DNA of 64,000 nt from CAYFLR01 sp964343805 (GCA_964343805.1 CAYFLR010000024.1:1-64000); one strand, 5' to 3'. Shown: positions 26,082 through 36,245, counted from the first letter of the stretch. Notes: generated by a model from the letters alone, not told the origin. Made by a program: numbers and translations.

Positions 26082-27704
26082 ATGGAATTTACCCAATTTA
26101 ATTTTAATGATGGAATACAGCGGGCCATCCAACAAGTGTGTTATATTATTCCCACCGAATTTCAAGCGAAAACCATTCCCATTCTATTAGAAAATGAGTG
26201 TGATTTTGTGGGACAAGCCCAAACTGGAACCGGTAAAACAGCAGCTTTTGTTCTGCCCTTGCTGGCGAATTTAGACCCAAATAAAAAACATGTCCAAACT
26301 CTCATTCTCTCACCCACTAGAGAACTCGCTCAACAAATCCATTTGGAAATTGAAAAGCTCGGTAAGTTTTCCAAAATAAAATCCACCCCCATCTTTGGAG
26401 GAGGTTCTTACAGCATGCAAATGCGTAGCCTCAAACGAGGTAATATCCAAATTGTAGTGGGAACCCCAGGAAGAGTAATGGATCTGATGGATCGAGGCGT
26501 TTTAAAGCTAGAAAATGCCCATCAAATTGTTCTCGATGAAGTAGAAGATGTGCAGCAGATTCTCACCTCGTTCCCTGAAAGTAAAAGAGCCTGGATGTTC
26601 TCTGCTACTATGCCCAAACCTATTCGTCACCTAATAGAAAAAGAATTTAAAAATCCTACCTTTGTGCAAATAAAGAAGCAAACCCTGAGTAATGCAGATA
26701 TAGAACAATGCTACTATTTAGTGAAAGAGAGAAATCATCGTGAAGCACTTTGTCGAATACTTGATGCCTCTCCTGATATCTATGGTCTAATTTTTTGCCG
26801 TACCAGGCAAGACACCATGGAGCTCTCCTCTCACCTGCTGTCTAAAGGACATAAGATCGAAACTCTGCATGGAGAGATGAGCCAGGCCCAGAGAGATGTG
26901 GCCATGAATCGCTTTAAAACTCAGAGTTCCAGTCTGATGGTTTGTACCGATGTAGCCGCCCGGGGCATTGATGTCAACAATCTCACCCATGTGATAAATT
27001 ATGGCTTACCTCAGGATTTAGAGATATATGTTCACAGAATTGGGCGAACAGGTCGAGCCGGAATGAAAGGAACGGCCATAACCTTAGTTGATCAAAAGCA
27101 TTTTCAGCGTCTAAAAAGAACAGAGCGACTCACCAAGCAACCCATCACCCTTAAAAGGCTGCCTTCAGTTGAAAGCCTAAAAATTACTCGGATTAATCGT
27201 GAACTGACCAAACTCTCTCCCATCATGGAAGCGGTGGTGGAAAAGGGAAGTGAGTTTGAAGTTGATGCTACGTTTGACATTTTTGAGTCCAATTTCTCAG
27301 GTCTTTCTAAAGATGATCTTTTAAAAATAATGTTCACCTGGGGATTTAAAAAGCATATAAAAAGCTATAATAACCAAGGCGAGCTAGATCAAAAGCCAAG
27401 AGAGAAAAGGCCTCCCCGCAGAAATTCCAAAAGAGATCTCGATAAGGGGACACGTAACGAACGGAATCTCCGCAACCGAGGAGTTAGGCTCCAATTAAAT
27501 ATGGGGCATAAAGATGGACTTCGCCTCCATTCTCTTCTAAACACTCTCTCACGCCAAGTGGGCATCCACAAGCACCTTATTCAGAATGTAAACTTAGGCT
27601 CTGACTCCAGCTTCCTAGAAGTGCCCAAAAAGGTTGCCCAAGTGATCCGAAAGAAGAGAAATCTAACTCTAAATAAGAAACCGGTTCGCTACGATTACGC
27701 ATAA
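26082..27704 (+). CDS. DEAD-box RNA helicase (DbpA/DeaD-like) with deletion at motif II
   Basis: 540 residues. Helicase motifs: TEFQAKTIPILL (Q motif), AQTGTGKT, SPTRELAQQ, GTPGRVMDL, FSATMP, CTDVAARGIDV and HRIGRTGRAG. Motif II reads VLDEVEDVQQIL. Compared with the family form (LDEADEMLxMGFxEDVxxIL), nine residues are missing right after LDE, removing the AD of DEAD and the following helix turn. The C-terminus has a basic linker and a DbpA-type RNA-binding domain (LQLNMGHKDGLRLHSLLNTL to the end). Such proteins remodel rRNA and mRNA. With the deletion the ATPase may be weak or dead. Confidence 0.85.
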   Translation: MEFTQFNFNDGIQRAIQQVCYIIPTEFQAKTIPILLENECDFVGQAQTGTGKTAAFVLPLLANLDPNKKHVQTLILSPTRELAQQIHLEIEKLGKFSKIKSTPIFGGGSYSMQMRSLKRGNIQIVVGTPGRVMDLMDRGVLKLENAHQIVLDEVEDVQQILTSFPESKRAWMFSATMPKPIRHLIEKEFKNPTFVQIKKQTLSNADIEQCYYLVKERNHREALCRILDASPDIYGLIFCRTRQDTMELSSHLLSKGHKIETLHGEMSQAQRDVAMNRFKTQSSSLMVCTDVAARGIDVNNLTHVINYGLPQDLEIYVHRIGRTGRAGMKGTAITLVDQKHFQRLKRTERLTKQPITLKRLPSVESLKITRINRELTKLSPIMEAVVEKGSEFEVDATFDIFESNFSGLSKDDLLKIMFTWGFKKHIKSYNNQGELDQKPREKRPPRRNSKRDLDKGTRNERNLRNRGVRLQLNMGHKDGLRLHSLLNTLSRQVGIHKHLIQNVNLGSDSSFLEVPKKVAQVIRKKRNLTLNKKPVRYDYA

Positions 27705-27775
27705 AATTCACTGTACCAATGAAATAATTAGGTTTATGATAAGGGATTGTTAATTCTATTTCCCTGGAGTGTGAT

Positions 27776-30193
27776 TTGAAAAAGCGGATATATTTTCGCA
27801 TTCTTTCTCTTCTATTAGTTTTCTTCATTTCGCCTCAAGTATTGGCAACTCAGTCACCCACTATCCATGTAGCTGGCGATGAAAACTTTCCTCCCATCGA
27901 ATACCTGCACAATGATCATCCCGAGGGAAAGTTTCATGATTTTCTAACTGAGTTAGAAAAGGTTATCCCCTATCGAATTATTCATAAACTCTATCCTTGG
28001 AAAGAATCACAAAAGATGGTTCTGGAAGGGATGGCTGATGCCTTATCTATTTTTGTCCACTCGCCAGAACGAGCCAAGCATTACGATTTTACCGAATCCT
28101 TTTTTCCCATGGAGTTTTGCTTTTTTGTATTATCATCCAACAGGAAAATATTAGGAATCGATACTCTAGAAGGTCAGCGAGTAGGTGTCACTGATGGAGG
28201 TTATGCTAGACAAGTTCTCACCAAAAACCCCTCACTGCACTTAGTTTCCATTAGTAATAATTTAGATGGATTTAAAATGTTGCAGGCGGGAAACTTAGAC
28301 GCGGTGGCAACCGATAAATGGGTCGGTTCCTATACATTAAAAATCAACCAAATCAAAGGAGTAAAAACAATCACTCCTGGTTTTGCCATTAGATTTGCTC
28401 CCATGGCGGTTAAAAAAGGAAATATTGAGCATCTACAAGCTTTGAATAAGGGGATCCAAATACTCAAAGCAAGCGGCAAATTAAACCAGCTAAAGCAATT
28501 CTGGAATCCCGGTGAAATCATACAAATTCCTAAACAAAGGTTAACTCGTATAACTCTCTGGGTCAGTTTAATCATCCTTGTGATCCTACTTTTTCTAGCG
28601 AGCCTTTGGGTTTCCTCTCTCCGAAAGATAAACCAACGTTTAAAGCAGGAGAAAGAAAAAGGGGAGCAACGAGAACAGCAATATTATGATCTCTTTGAGA
28701 ATGCCCCGAGCCCTTATCTTGCTGTATCCCCCCTCACAAAAAAAATAGTGAGGTGCAATAAAGCCATGACGACCTTTGTAGGATGGAGCAAAGAGGAGCT
28801 CATAGGAATGGAAATATTCAATCTCTATGCGGACACTCCAGATGGCAAACCCAAAGCCCAAGAAGTCTTTAAACGATTTATAAAGCAGGAACCCGTCAAT
28901 AACGAAGAGATACAACTCAACCATAAAAAAGGGCATTTTGTCTGGGGCAGTTTATCCGTTTCACCACTCATGAATTCTCACGGTGATATTATTGAAAGTC
29001 GATCTATTTATATAGATATTACCGAGCAGAAAGAAATTCAAATCGAACGTGATTCCATGCAAGCTCAGTTAAATCAATCAGCAAAGCTGGCTTCCATTGG
29101 CGTTCTAGCTTCAGGCGTGGCTCATGAATTAAATAACCCGTTAGCAATCGTGGCAGGGCAAGCGACACTGATCAATAATGTGGCAAATGATCCTTATAAG
29201 ATTGAGCAAAAAGTAAATAAAATTAAAGTAGCAACAGAAAGAATGCGAAAAATAATCGACCATCTCAGATCTTTTTCAAGAGAAAGTAAAGAGGATGATT
29301 GGAAAAGCATTAACATATCTACCCCAATAGTCAATGCTTTAGAATTTCTTGAAGTTCAGTTGGGTCTCAGAGGAATAAGAATTAAACAAACACTCACCCA
29401 TAAAGATGGTTACGTTTGGGGTGATACGACCCAATTAGAAAGTGTTTTTCAAAATCTCCTGGTGAATTCTAGAGATGCTTTTGAAGATACAGGAGATGTT
29501 GAAAATAAAGTCATCACAATCACCACGGAAGTCATCAACAATGAAGTTAAATTCATCTACACCGACAATGCGGGAGGAATCCCTGAAAAAATATTGGATC
29601 GAGTTTTCGACCCCTTCTTTACTACCAAAGAAGCAGGAAGAGGAACCGGCCTGGGCCTTTCTATTTCAAGAAATATTATAGAAAAACATCGAGGATCCTT
29701 TTATCTAGAATCTACAGAGGGAGAGGGTTCAAAATTTACCATCATTCTTCCACGAGATAAAAAAGAAGAGCAAGATAACTCTGAAGTTAAGCAAAATCTC
29801 CCCACAAAAAAACCGGCCCATGATACCAAGCAAAAGCCACGAGTTCTTATTATTGATGATGAAGAGGATTTACGTGGTTTATTAGAAGAGTTGTTAGAAG
29901 ATTACTTTCAAATCCAAGCCATGGGTAATGAATCAGATGCCTTTTCAATTATTGAGCAAGGCAATATTGATTTAATTCTTACCGACCTTATGATGCCCGA
30001 TATCAGTGGTTTAGATATTCTTTTTCACACTCAAAAACATTCCCCTCAAATACCTGTAATCATCATGACGGGTTGCGACCCAGATGACAAAGAACTACAA
30101 AATGCATTGGAACATGGTGCCAAAGGCTACATCAGCAAACCTTTTTCTAATGTGAAAAGCCTCACAGACCAACTCTATGACTACCTGTCTTAG
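27776..30193 (+). CDS. Hybrid sensor histidine kinase with periplasmic solute-binding domain
   Basis: 805 residues from a TTG start with GGAG six bases upstream. Order: signal peptide (1-25), SBP_bac_3-type ligand domain (about 28-245, VAGDENFPPIEY), transmembrane helix (about 258-280), PAS domain (about 300-415), HisKA with phospho-His near 450 (GVAHELNNPLA), HATPase with GRGTGLGLSIS (about 620), and a C-terminal receiver with phospho-Asp near 737 (LILTDLMMPD). It should sense an amino-acid-like or other small ligand directly in the periplasm. Its stop abuts the stop of the convergent methyltransferase gene. The nearby receiver protein (35850) could be a partner. Confidence 0.9.
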   Translation: MKKRIYFRILSLLLVFFISPQVLATQSPTIHVAGDENFPPIEYLHNDHPEGKFHDFLTELEKVIPYRIIHKLYPWKESQKMVLEGMADALSIFVHSPERAKHYDFTESFFPMEFCFFVLSSNRKILGIDTLEGQRVGVTDGGYARQVLTKNPSLHLVSISNNLDGFKMLQAGNLDAVATDKWVGSYTLKINQIKGVKTITPGFAIRFAPMAVKKGNIEHLQALNKGIQILKASGKLNQLKQFWNPGEIIQIPKQRLTRITLWVSLIILVILLFLASLWVSSLRKINQRLKQEKEKGEQREQQYYDLFENAPSPYLAVSPLTKKIVRCNKAMTTFVGWSKEELIGMEIFNLYADTPDGKPKAQEVFKRFIKQEPVNNEEIQLNHKKGHFVWGSLSVSPLMNSHGDIIESRSIYIDITEQKEIQIERDSMQAQLNQSAKLASIGVLASGVAHELNNPLAIVAGQATLINNVANDPYKIEQKVNKIKVATERMRKIIDHLRSFSRESKEDDWKSINISTPIVNALEFLEVQLGLRGIRIKQTLTHKDGYVWGDTTQLESVFQNLLVNSRDAFEDTGDVENKVITITTEVINNEVKFIYTDNAGGIPEKILDRVFDPFFTTKEAGRGTGLGLSISRNIIEKHRGSFYLESTEGEGSKFTIILPRDKKEEQDNSEVKQNLPTKKPAHDTKQKPRVLIIDDEEDLRGLLEELLEDYFQIQAMGNESDAFSIIEQGNIDLILTDLMMPDISGLDILFHTQKHSPQIPVIIMTGCDPDDKELQNALEHGAKGYISKPFSNVKSLTDQLYDYLS

Positions 30194-31333
30194 TTAAAGT
30201 TCTGACATCATGATATAAATACGAATACCTCCGTTGTTTATTAATGCCAATGAGGTAAAATCCATTTTTAAAGCTTTGGCAAAATCTTTTCCTGGACATA
30301 GAATCACTAATTTCCAGCCTCTAAACTTCTTCTTTAGGGTCAAGCCCAACTCTTTGAACAATTTAACACTAGGACTTTTTCCTTGCACTCGTTTCCCATA
30401 AGGGGGATTTAGAATCATAAGTCCAGAGACAGAATGTACTTTGAGTTTTTCTAAAGATTCCACTTTATAGGATATGGGAACTTCTATTTGAGACGCTTCC
30501 GTGTTGGTATAAGAGGCATGAATGGCTTCCGCTGAAATATCGCTGCCCATAATCTGCAAGTTATGATCAAGCGATGCTTTGGGTTGTATGAAACGTTTTT
30601 TTATATGCTTAATTTCATCCTTTAGGGCATTCATCTTAGGCCAAAGCTCAAAAGCAAAGTTTTGCCTAAAGTGCGGCGGTCTGTTCTCTGCCATCATAGC
30701 CGCCTCAATAGGGAAGGTTCCACTTCCACACATGGGATCTAAAAAAACACTCTCACCATCCCAACCGGCAAGTCTTAAAATACCGAAGGCTAAATTTTCT
30801 CTTAAAGGAGCGAAACCGGTATCTATACGATACCCTCTTTTATAAAAAAACCTTCCACTACTATTTATGGAAAGGCGACACATATTTTGATCTAAATTGA
30901 TGTGAATACTTTGTGATGGATACTCTAATTCTTCTCCTTTCTCATTTCCACTTAACAACTGAGAAGGGTTCAGACCTTGTTTATTAAGGACTTCAAGTAG
31001 GAGCTCTTTGATCTTTCTCTGATGGTAGAGTTTGGACTTTTTAGTGGAAATATGAATGTGAAGGGGAGAATTTTTAGTTAGATATTGCTTCCAATCAATC
31101 TGCTTTATCCTACGAACAAATTGAGGAATGGATGGAGCTAAGAACTCCCCTAATCTTAATAGTATTTGACTGGGGCTCCCCAAACAAAGGTGCAGCTTGA
31201 CTAAATTATTTAGGTTTACTTGGCAACTGACCCCACCCACCTCTTCACTCAATACAGAGATTCGGAGATTGGCGAGCTCGCCCTGGAGGACCGACTCGAA
31301 TCCGGGTGGAACGATAATAAATAAAGTGAACAT
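30194..31333 (-). CDS. THUMP-domain RNA guanine-N2/RlmL-type methyltransferase
   Basis: 379 residues. An N-terminal THUMP-type RNA-binding region (PGFESVLQGEL, HIHISTKKSKLYHQRKI) is followed by an RlmL/TrmN-like class I methyltransferase domain with LDPMCGSGTFPIEAAMMAEN (SAM binding) and the catalytic NPPYGKRV. The family methylates guanine N2 in 23S rRNA (RlmL) or tRNA (Trm14/TrmN); the exact target is not decidable here. It is shorter than the E. coli RlmL-RlmK fusion, as is usual outside gammaproteobacteria. It is divergent from the TRAP operon. Confidence 0.85.
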   Translation of the reverse strand: MFTLFIIVPPGFESVLQGELANLRISVLSEEVGGVSCQVNLNNLVKLHLCLGSPSQILLRLGEFLAPSIPQFVRRIKQIDWKQYLTKNSPLHIHISTKKSKLYHQRKIKELLLEVLNKQGLNPSQLLSGNEKGEELEYPSQSIHINLDQNMCRLSINSSGRFFYKRGYRIDTGFAPLRENLAFGILRLAGWDGESVFLDPMCGSGTFPIEAAMMAENRPPHFRQNFAFELWPKMNALKDEIKHIKKRFIQPKASLDHNLQIMGSDISAEAIHASYTNTEASQIEVPISYKVESLEKLKVHSVSGLMILNPPYGKRVQGKSPSVKLFKELGLTLKKKFRGWKLVILCPGKDFAKALKMDFTSLALINNGGIRIYIMMSEL

Positions 31334-31529
31334 TTCTTCTGCTAAATCCTTTTTAATAATATAACCCCTTTATTTTATGGAAACTTTAGCTTATTACACC
31401 TCGACAAACAGCCCACAAGAGAGTTATAATTATTTGCATGATGTCACGCAACGAATTAATAAATAGAAAATATAAGTACTTGTATTTATTTAAATATATA
31501 TTTACTTATAATTTTTTATATATTTTTAT

Positions 31530-31558
31530 TTGACATTTTATAAAAAATATTTTATTAA
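31530..31558 (+). promoter_or_regulatory. Sigma70-type promoter of the dctPQM operon
   Basis: A perfect TTGACA is separated by 17 bases from TATTAA. The predicted start of transcription is near 31566, about 70 bases before the ATG at 31636. The surrounding 302-base stretch (31334-31635) is extremely AT-rich. It also has a loosely spaced inverted pair TATAAGTA/TACTTATA just upstream, and nothing else is evident. Confidence 0.6.
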
Positions 31559-31635
31559 AGGCGAGATTTAAAGAAAATCACCACAACAAAACCATGTAGA
31601 CCAGCAAAACAAAAACTTATCAAGAGGGGGAGCCC

Positions 31636-32670
31636 ATGAGAAGCTCAAACCGTAGTCGAGTTGTTACCTTAACTCTAACTGGAATTAGTTTATTACTGGG
31701 ACTATTCTTCTTGTCGGGATGTGAAAGCCGCGATTCAGGAGAGTACAGTATCACTCTCAAATTAAGCCATGTTTTTAGCCCGGAAGAACAACTCACCAAA
31801 TCAATGGATGCGGTAACCAAAAGCATCAAAGAAAAAACTAAAGGAGCCATCAATATTCAAACATATCCTCAGGGCCAAATTGCCACCTATAAAGACGGAA
31901 TGGAGATGGTGGTTCGAGGAGCTAAGTTTATCTCGGTAGAAGACCCTTCTTATTTAGGTGATTATGTCCCTGAGTTTACCGCCCTAGTAGGTCCCATGCT
32001 CTATAGAAATTATGATGAATATGTAAAAGTTGTTCAAACTCCCATGGTGGATAGTTGGATCAAAAAAGCGGAAGCCAAAGGAATTAAAGTCCTCGCTCTT
32101 CACTATGTATTCGGTTTTAGAAATGTGATCACTAAAAAAGTGATCAAAACCCCTGCCGATCTTAAAGGGGTCAAATTAAGAACTCCCGGCAGCCAACTTT
32201 TTATCAAAACATTGAATGCCATGGGCGCATTGGCAACTCCACTTCCTTGGGGAGAAACATTCAGTGCTCTACAGCAGGGAGTTGTGGATGGACTTGAAGG
32301 CTCCGAATTTACCAATATTGGTACCAAAGTCTATGAAACCGGAATGAAAAACGTAGCCCTCACCAATCACTTTCTAGGAACCTGTGGGGTTTACATCTCC
32401 ATGAAGGTATGGAATAAAATTCCTGGTAAATACCGCAAAATCATCGAAGAAGAATTTGCCGCCGGCGCGGACCATATGGTGAACCTCCTCAAATCCCAAC
32501 ATGCCGATGTGGTAACCAAACTTAAAAGCCATGGGGTGAAATTTAACGATGTGAATCGGGATGAGTTTACTAAAGCCACTAAGAAACTCTATAAATCACT
32601 TCCCGGTGTAAACATGAGCATGTACAACCAGATCCAAGAGCAGCTCACCAAAATTAGAAAAAATAAATAA
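31636..32670 (+). CDS. dctP: TRAP transporter substrate-binding protein
   Basis: 344 residues. The signal has a lipobox (FFLSGC), so this is a lipoprotein form. The chain has the DctP fold and its conserved block: GVKLRTPGSQLFIKTLNAMG, with the carboxylate-binding Arg, then PLPWGETFSALQQGVVDGLE. It captures an organic acid (probably a C4-dicarboxylate or similar) in the periplasm and hands it to DctQM. AGGGGGAG precedes the ATG. First gene of a three-gene operon with 16- and 12-base gaps. Specific ligand unknown. Confidence 0.92.
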   Translation: MRSSNRSRVVTLTLTGISLLLGLFFLSGCESRDSGEYSITLKLSHVFSPEEQLTKSMDAVTKSIKEKTKGAINIQTYPQGQIATYKDGMEMVVRGAKFISVEDPSYLGDYVPEFTALVGPMLYRNYDEYVKVVQTPMVDSWIKKAEAKGIKVLALHYVFGFRNVITKKVIKTPADLKGVKLRTPGSQLFIKTLNAMGALATPLPWGETFSALQQGVVDGLEGSEFTNIGTKVYETGMKNVALTNHFLGTCGVYISMKVWNKIPGKYRKIIEEEFAAGADHMVNLLKSQHADVVTKLKSHGVKFNDVNRDEFTKATKKLYKSLPGVNMSMYNQIQEQLTKIRKNK

Positions 32671-32686
32671 CTCAGCGAGTTTTGTC

Positions 32687-33169
32687 ATGAATGAAAAATT
32701 GAAGTTTTTCTTTAGGAACTTGGAAGAATTTATCTGCGGCTTTTTCTTGATTATCATGATTAGCGTAGTGATCGTCAATGTAATACTTAGACCATTTGGT
32801 CTAGGTATTTATTGGGCCGAGGAAGTGGCCACAATTAGTTTTGTTTGGGCCGTTTTTATCGGGGCCAGTGCAACCTATAAGAACAAAATGGATGTGGGAA
32901 TTGATATTCTGATCACCAAAACTCCCCCCCAAGTACAAAAGATAATCCGGCTGGTTATTGATAGCCTGCTTCTTATCTTAAATGGCTATATACTCTATAT
33001 GGCGATTAATTTTACCTTAGAAGCGTTGCAGAAACCAACTCCAGTATTAAGTATCTCCTCTGCTTATGTTAACTCTGCTCTGATTCTTGGCTTTGGACTC
33101 ATGTCCTTTCATGCCATCAAATTTATTATCGGCGATATTAAATTACTTAAAACCGAGCCAACTGCTTAG
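32687..33169 (+). CDS. dctQ: TRAP transporter small membrane subunit
   Basis: 160 residues, four predicted transmembrane helices, with the family segment YWAEEVATISFVWAVFIGAS after the second helix. DctQ bridges the binding protein and the large permease in the inner membrane. Length and position between dctP and dctM are standard. Confidence 0.9.
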   Translation: MNEKLKFFFRNLEEFICGFFLIIMISVVIVNVILRPFGLGIYWAEEVATISFVWAVFIGASATYKNKMDVGIDILITKTPPQVQKIIRLVIDSLLLILNGYILYMAINFTLEALQKPTPVLSISSAYVNSALILGFGLMSFHAIKFIIGDIKLLKTEPTA

Positions 33170-33181
33170 AGGAGAATTCTC

Positions 33182-34462
33182 ATGGCTTATTTACCGGTAT
33201 TGATTGTATTCTTATTATATTTTTCAAGCATCCCCATTGCCTTTGCTCTTTTTGCATCCACTATTTTTTACTTTACTTTTATTGATGACGGCATGCCAGC
33301 CGATCTCATACTACAAGAGTTTGTCACAGCCACACAATCTTTTCCACTTCTGGCTCTGCCATTTTTTATCATGGCAGGTTCTGTCATGAACTATTCGGGT
33401 ATAAGTAATAAACTCATGAAAATGGCTGAAGTTTTAACAGGCCATATGACTGGGGGACTTGCTCAAGTAAACATTGTACTTAGTACTATGATGGGTGGAG
33501 TTTCCGGATCTGCCAATGCAGATGCAGCTATGCAAAGTAAAATTCTAGTACCAGAAATGAAGAAAAGAGGCTATAGCACCGCCTTCTCCTCCGCTATTAC
33601 AGCTGCCTCTTCCGCCATTTCTCCTGTGATTCCTCCTGGCATCAACATGATTATCTATGCATTAATTGCCCAGGTTTCTGTAGCTAAAATGTTTGCTGCT
33701 GGTTATATGCCGGGAATTATTATGGCGCTGTCACTTATGTTTACGGTGACAGTTATTGCTAAGAAAAGAAACTATAAACCCTCAAGGGAAAAAAGAGCCC
33801 CCCTTATCGAAGTGGTAAAACAATTCGGTGAATCCATTTGGGCCCTCTCTCTTCCTTTTGGAGTTATAGCAGGTCTCCGAATGGGACTCTTTACTCCCAC
33901 CGAAGCGGGAGCTATGGCAGTTCTCGCCTCAATTCTCATCGGACTTTTTATCTACCGAGAACTTAAAGTGTCTCATTTTGTTCCGATTTTAAAAGACACT
34001 ATTTATGGTACAGGAACTGTCGTCATGATTATTGTGGCGGCAGCTGTATTTAGTAATTACCTCAACTGGGAAAGAATTCCCCAAACTCTCACCACTTTTT
34101 TAACCGGCCTCACCGACAACAAATATATGATGTTGGCCATATTAAACCTTTTACTTCTACTCTTAGGTATGTTTTTAGAGGGTGGAGCGGCTTTAATTAT
34201 TGTGGCACCGTTAGTGGTTCCGGTAGTTAAAAGCTTGGATATTAACTTGATTCATTTTGGTATGATTATCATTGTTAACATTATGATTGGTGGAGTAACT
34301 CCTCCTTTTGGCTCGATGATGTTCACCACATGTTCAGTGACCAAAACCTCGGTGGCTGACTTTGTCAAAGAGATATGGCCCTTTATCATAGCCCTCTTAT
34401 TATCTCTTTTGATTACAACTTATTTTCCAGCTCTCATACTACTCTTCCCCAATATGCTTTAA
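33182..34462 (+). CDS. dctM: TRAP transporter large permease subunit
   Basis: 426 residues and about twelve hydrophobic segments. Family motifs include LPFFIMAGSVMNYSGISNKL, MMGGVSGSANADAA, VIPPGINMIIYAL and the C-terminal GGVTPPFGSMMF. It forms the Na+-driven channel of the uptake system with DctQ. GAGGAG lies just before the ATG. The TAA overlaps the stop of the convergent lipoprotein gene through a shared TTAA. Confidence 0.93.
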   Translation: MAYLPVLIVFLLYFSSIPIAFALFASTIFYFTFIDDGMPADLILQEFVTATQSFPLLALPFFIMAGSVMNYSGISNKLMKMAEVLTGHMTGGLAQVNIVLSTMMGGVSGSANADAAMQSKILVPEMKKRGYSTAFSSAITAASSAISPVIPPGINMIIYALIAQVSVAKMFAAGYMPGIIMALSLMFTVTVIAKKRNYKPSREKRAPLIEVVKQFGESIWALSLPFGVIAGLRMGLFTPTEAGAMAVLASILIGLFIYRELKVSHFVPILKDTIYGTGTVVMIIVAAAVFSNYLNWERIPQTLTTFLTGLTDNKYMMLAILNLLLLLLGMFLEGGAALIIVAPLVVPVVKSLDINLIHFGMIIIVNIMIGGVTPPFGSMMFTTCSVTKTSVADFVKEIWPFIIALLLSLLITTYFPALILLFPNML

Positions 34463-35745
34463 TCAGCAAGTACCAATTTATCTGGAGGTATCTCTTTAAA
34501 TTTGGATGATTGATCGGGGATAGTTTGATCTTTAAACTGACTATACCCCTTCCAATTCTTGGAGTACTTTTCATCATAGACCTTAATTGGGCAGCTCAAC
34601 AATTCGTCTGTCCCTACTTTTAAACAAACCCCTTTTTCATCTGCTAAATCTGTGAAGGTTAACGCATCCTCGCTTTCACCGGTAACTCCTTCTATAATTT
34701 GCTCATTCGCATCCAGAAACTCCAATCTCACCCAAAGGACATCCATGGCTTTTATCAGCCTTATATATATTTTTTCCATAGCTAATATACGACTATAAAA
34801 AGGCTTTATAATAGCCGCGGCCTTTAACATTTCTTTTTTATAAGTAAAGACTCCTTCTAATTGCAAGAAACTGGCTCTCAGTTTATCATCGGCTAGCACT
34901 TGAAAAGAGTAGCTTTTGATAGCATGAGAATGAAGAGAATTTTCATCAGTGACTAATTGATAGGCCTGATAGTAACAACTCTTATCACTTGGAGCCTCTT
35001 CACATCCTTTGAGATCCCAATGATTTTTAAATTTAAAAGTAATCTGCCCTTTCAAATCATAAGCTGGGGGCAGATTCTCTATATAGGCTTCTCCCTGGGT
35101 TATATCAGGCAGAAAAAACCAAGAAAAGGGAATCAATTGCTTTTCACTTGTCTGACTCCAGATTCGAACGGAAGCTGGAAAACCCTTATCATTATACTTT
35201 CCCCAGAAACCGACTCCTTTGGCCCCTTCAAAAGGTTTGAAGCTGACCCGAGCCAAGGTTTTATCAGTAAAGGAACTAGAAACCACCTTTTCCTCTTTCT
35301 GAAAAACGGGAGAACAGTAGAGGCGAGGGAGCAATTTTTTAAAGGAGCTCAAATCTTCACAGACAAAATCCTCCTCCACTAAGGCCAACTCCCCCATTAT
35401 TAATACCGCGGGTAGTTGGGATAACTTACAAGCCCTGCCTAAAAATGGCTTTAACAGAAAGTGGAGAGAATCCGGCTTACACGTATCTTCATCTTCATTT
35501 TTTACCAGTTTGGGTGAAGCCTTGGGTGAGGCTTTAGGAGATGCTTTGGGACTATTATTAACCACAAAGACCGCACTTAAATCGATTCCTTTCACATCGG
35601 GAACCCTCTTACGATCTAGAGCTGTTTTATTATTAGAATTAGCATTATCTCCTTCAGTATTCTTATCTGAACTGGAATTACAAAATGGTAAAAAAGATAT
35701 TAAAAAGAAAACTACCAGCCAGAGTTTTTTTGTAGATTGAATCAT
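34459..35745 (-). CDS. Lipoprotein with ASPK repeats, unknown function
   Basis: 428 residues. A signal peptide ending in a lipobox-like FLPFC is followed by an Asn/Ser-rich linker and a short repeat (SPKASPKASPKASPK, about 66-80), likely a flexible spacer. The remaining 340 residues are beta-rich with several Cys (EDTCKPD, GRACKLSQL, KGCEEAPSDKSCYYQ). No family is recognised; a surface or envelope role is inferred from the signal. It overlaps dctM by four bases at its 3' end, so no room for a separate terminator remains. Confidence 0.65.
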   Translation of the reverse strand: MIQSTKKLWLVVFFLISFLPFCNSSSDKNTEGDNANSNNKTALDRKRVPDVKGIDLSAVFVVNNSPKASPKASPKASPKLVKNEDEDTCKPDSLHFLLKPFLGRACKLSQLPAVLIMGELALVEEDFVCEDLSSFKKLLPRLYCSPVFQKEEKVVSSSFTDKTLARVSFKPFEGAKGVGFWGKYNDKGFPASVRIWSQTSEKQLIPFSWFFLPDITQGEAYIENLPPAYDLKGQITFKFKNHWDLKGCEEAPSDKSCYYQAYQLVTDENSLHSHAIKSYSFQVLADDKLRASFLQLEGVFTYKKEMLKAAAIIKPFYSRILAMEKIYIRLIKAMDVLWVRLEFLDANEQIIEGVTGESEDALTFTDLADEKGVCLKVGTDELLSCPIKVYDEKYSKNWKGYSQFKDQTIPDQSSKFKEIPPDKLVLAD

Positions 35746-35849
35746 AATTAACCCTACCTAAAATAGGTTGTTTAAAGAAAAATGATGGTCTTTATCTCGA
35801 ATGCATTATATCATATCGAAGGATGAACATCTTTAGTGGAGTTTCAGTT

Positions 35850-36245
35850 ATGTCGTCTAATGAAAAAGGCCTAGTGGTAATGGTGGATGATGATGATTTT
35901 TTCCGGCAGAGTCTAGGCTCTATTATAAAAGCCATGGGAATAGATTTTAAAGATTTTAGTAACCCCGCAGAAGCTTTGGAGAACATTGGAGATCTCAACC
36001 CTCAAGTGATTCTCCTTGACTATGAAATGCCAGAACTTACAGGATACCAATTTATGGTGAAGTACAGTGAAAAGATGCTCTTTCATGACCGCAGTGTTTT
36101 TCTCATTACCGGTGCCGACCTGGCTCCTGAAATGAAAGCAGCCCTCCCTTCACTGGGTATCGAAAAGTATTTCCCAAAACCTGTAAATCCAGAAGAGCTC
36201 ATTGAAAACATTAAAAGAGCTCTAAAAGAAAATTCTAAAGATTAA
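35850..36245 (+). CDS. Single-domain response regulator receiver
   Basis: The start at 35850 (MSSNEKGLVV) has GGAG eight bases upstream and is preferred to the ATG at 35823. About 131 residues, one receiver domain: acidic triad in VVMVDDDDFF, phospho-Asp in VILLDYEMPELTG, Thr in LITGADLAP and the Lys in YFPKPVNPEE. There is no output domain, so it should act by protein-protein contact, for example as a CheY- or Spo0F-like relay. The hybrid kinase at 27776 is a possible partner. It overlaps glnN by eleven bases, convergently. Confidence 0.85.
   Translation: MSSNEKGLVVMVDDDDFFRQSLGSIIKAMGIDFKDFSNPAEALENIGDLNPQVILLDYEMPELTGYQFMVKYSEKMLFHDRSVFLITGADLAPEMKAALPSLGIEKYFPKPVNPEELIENIKRALKENSKD

Noticed and set aside
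31285..31315. tRNA T-arm-like GACTCGAATCC
   Set aside because: It lies inside the methyltransferase coding sequence and no cloverleaf can be built around it.
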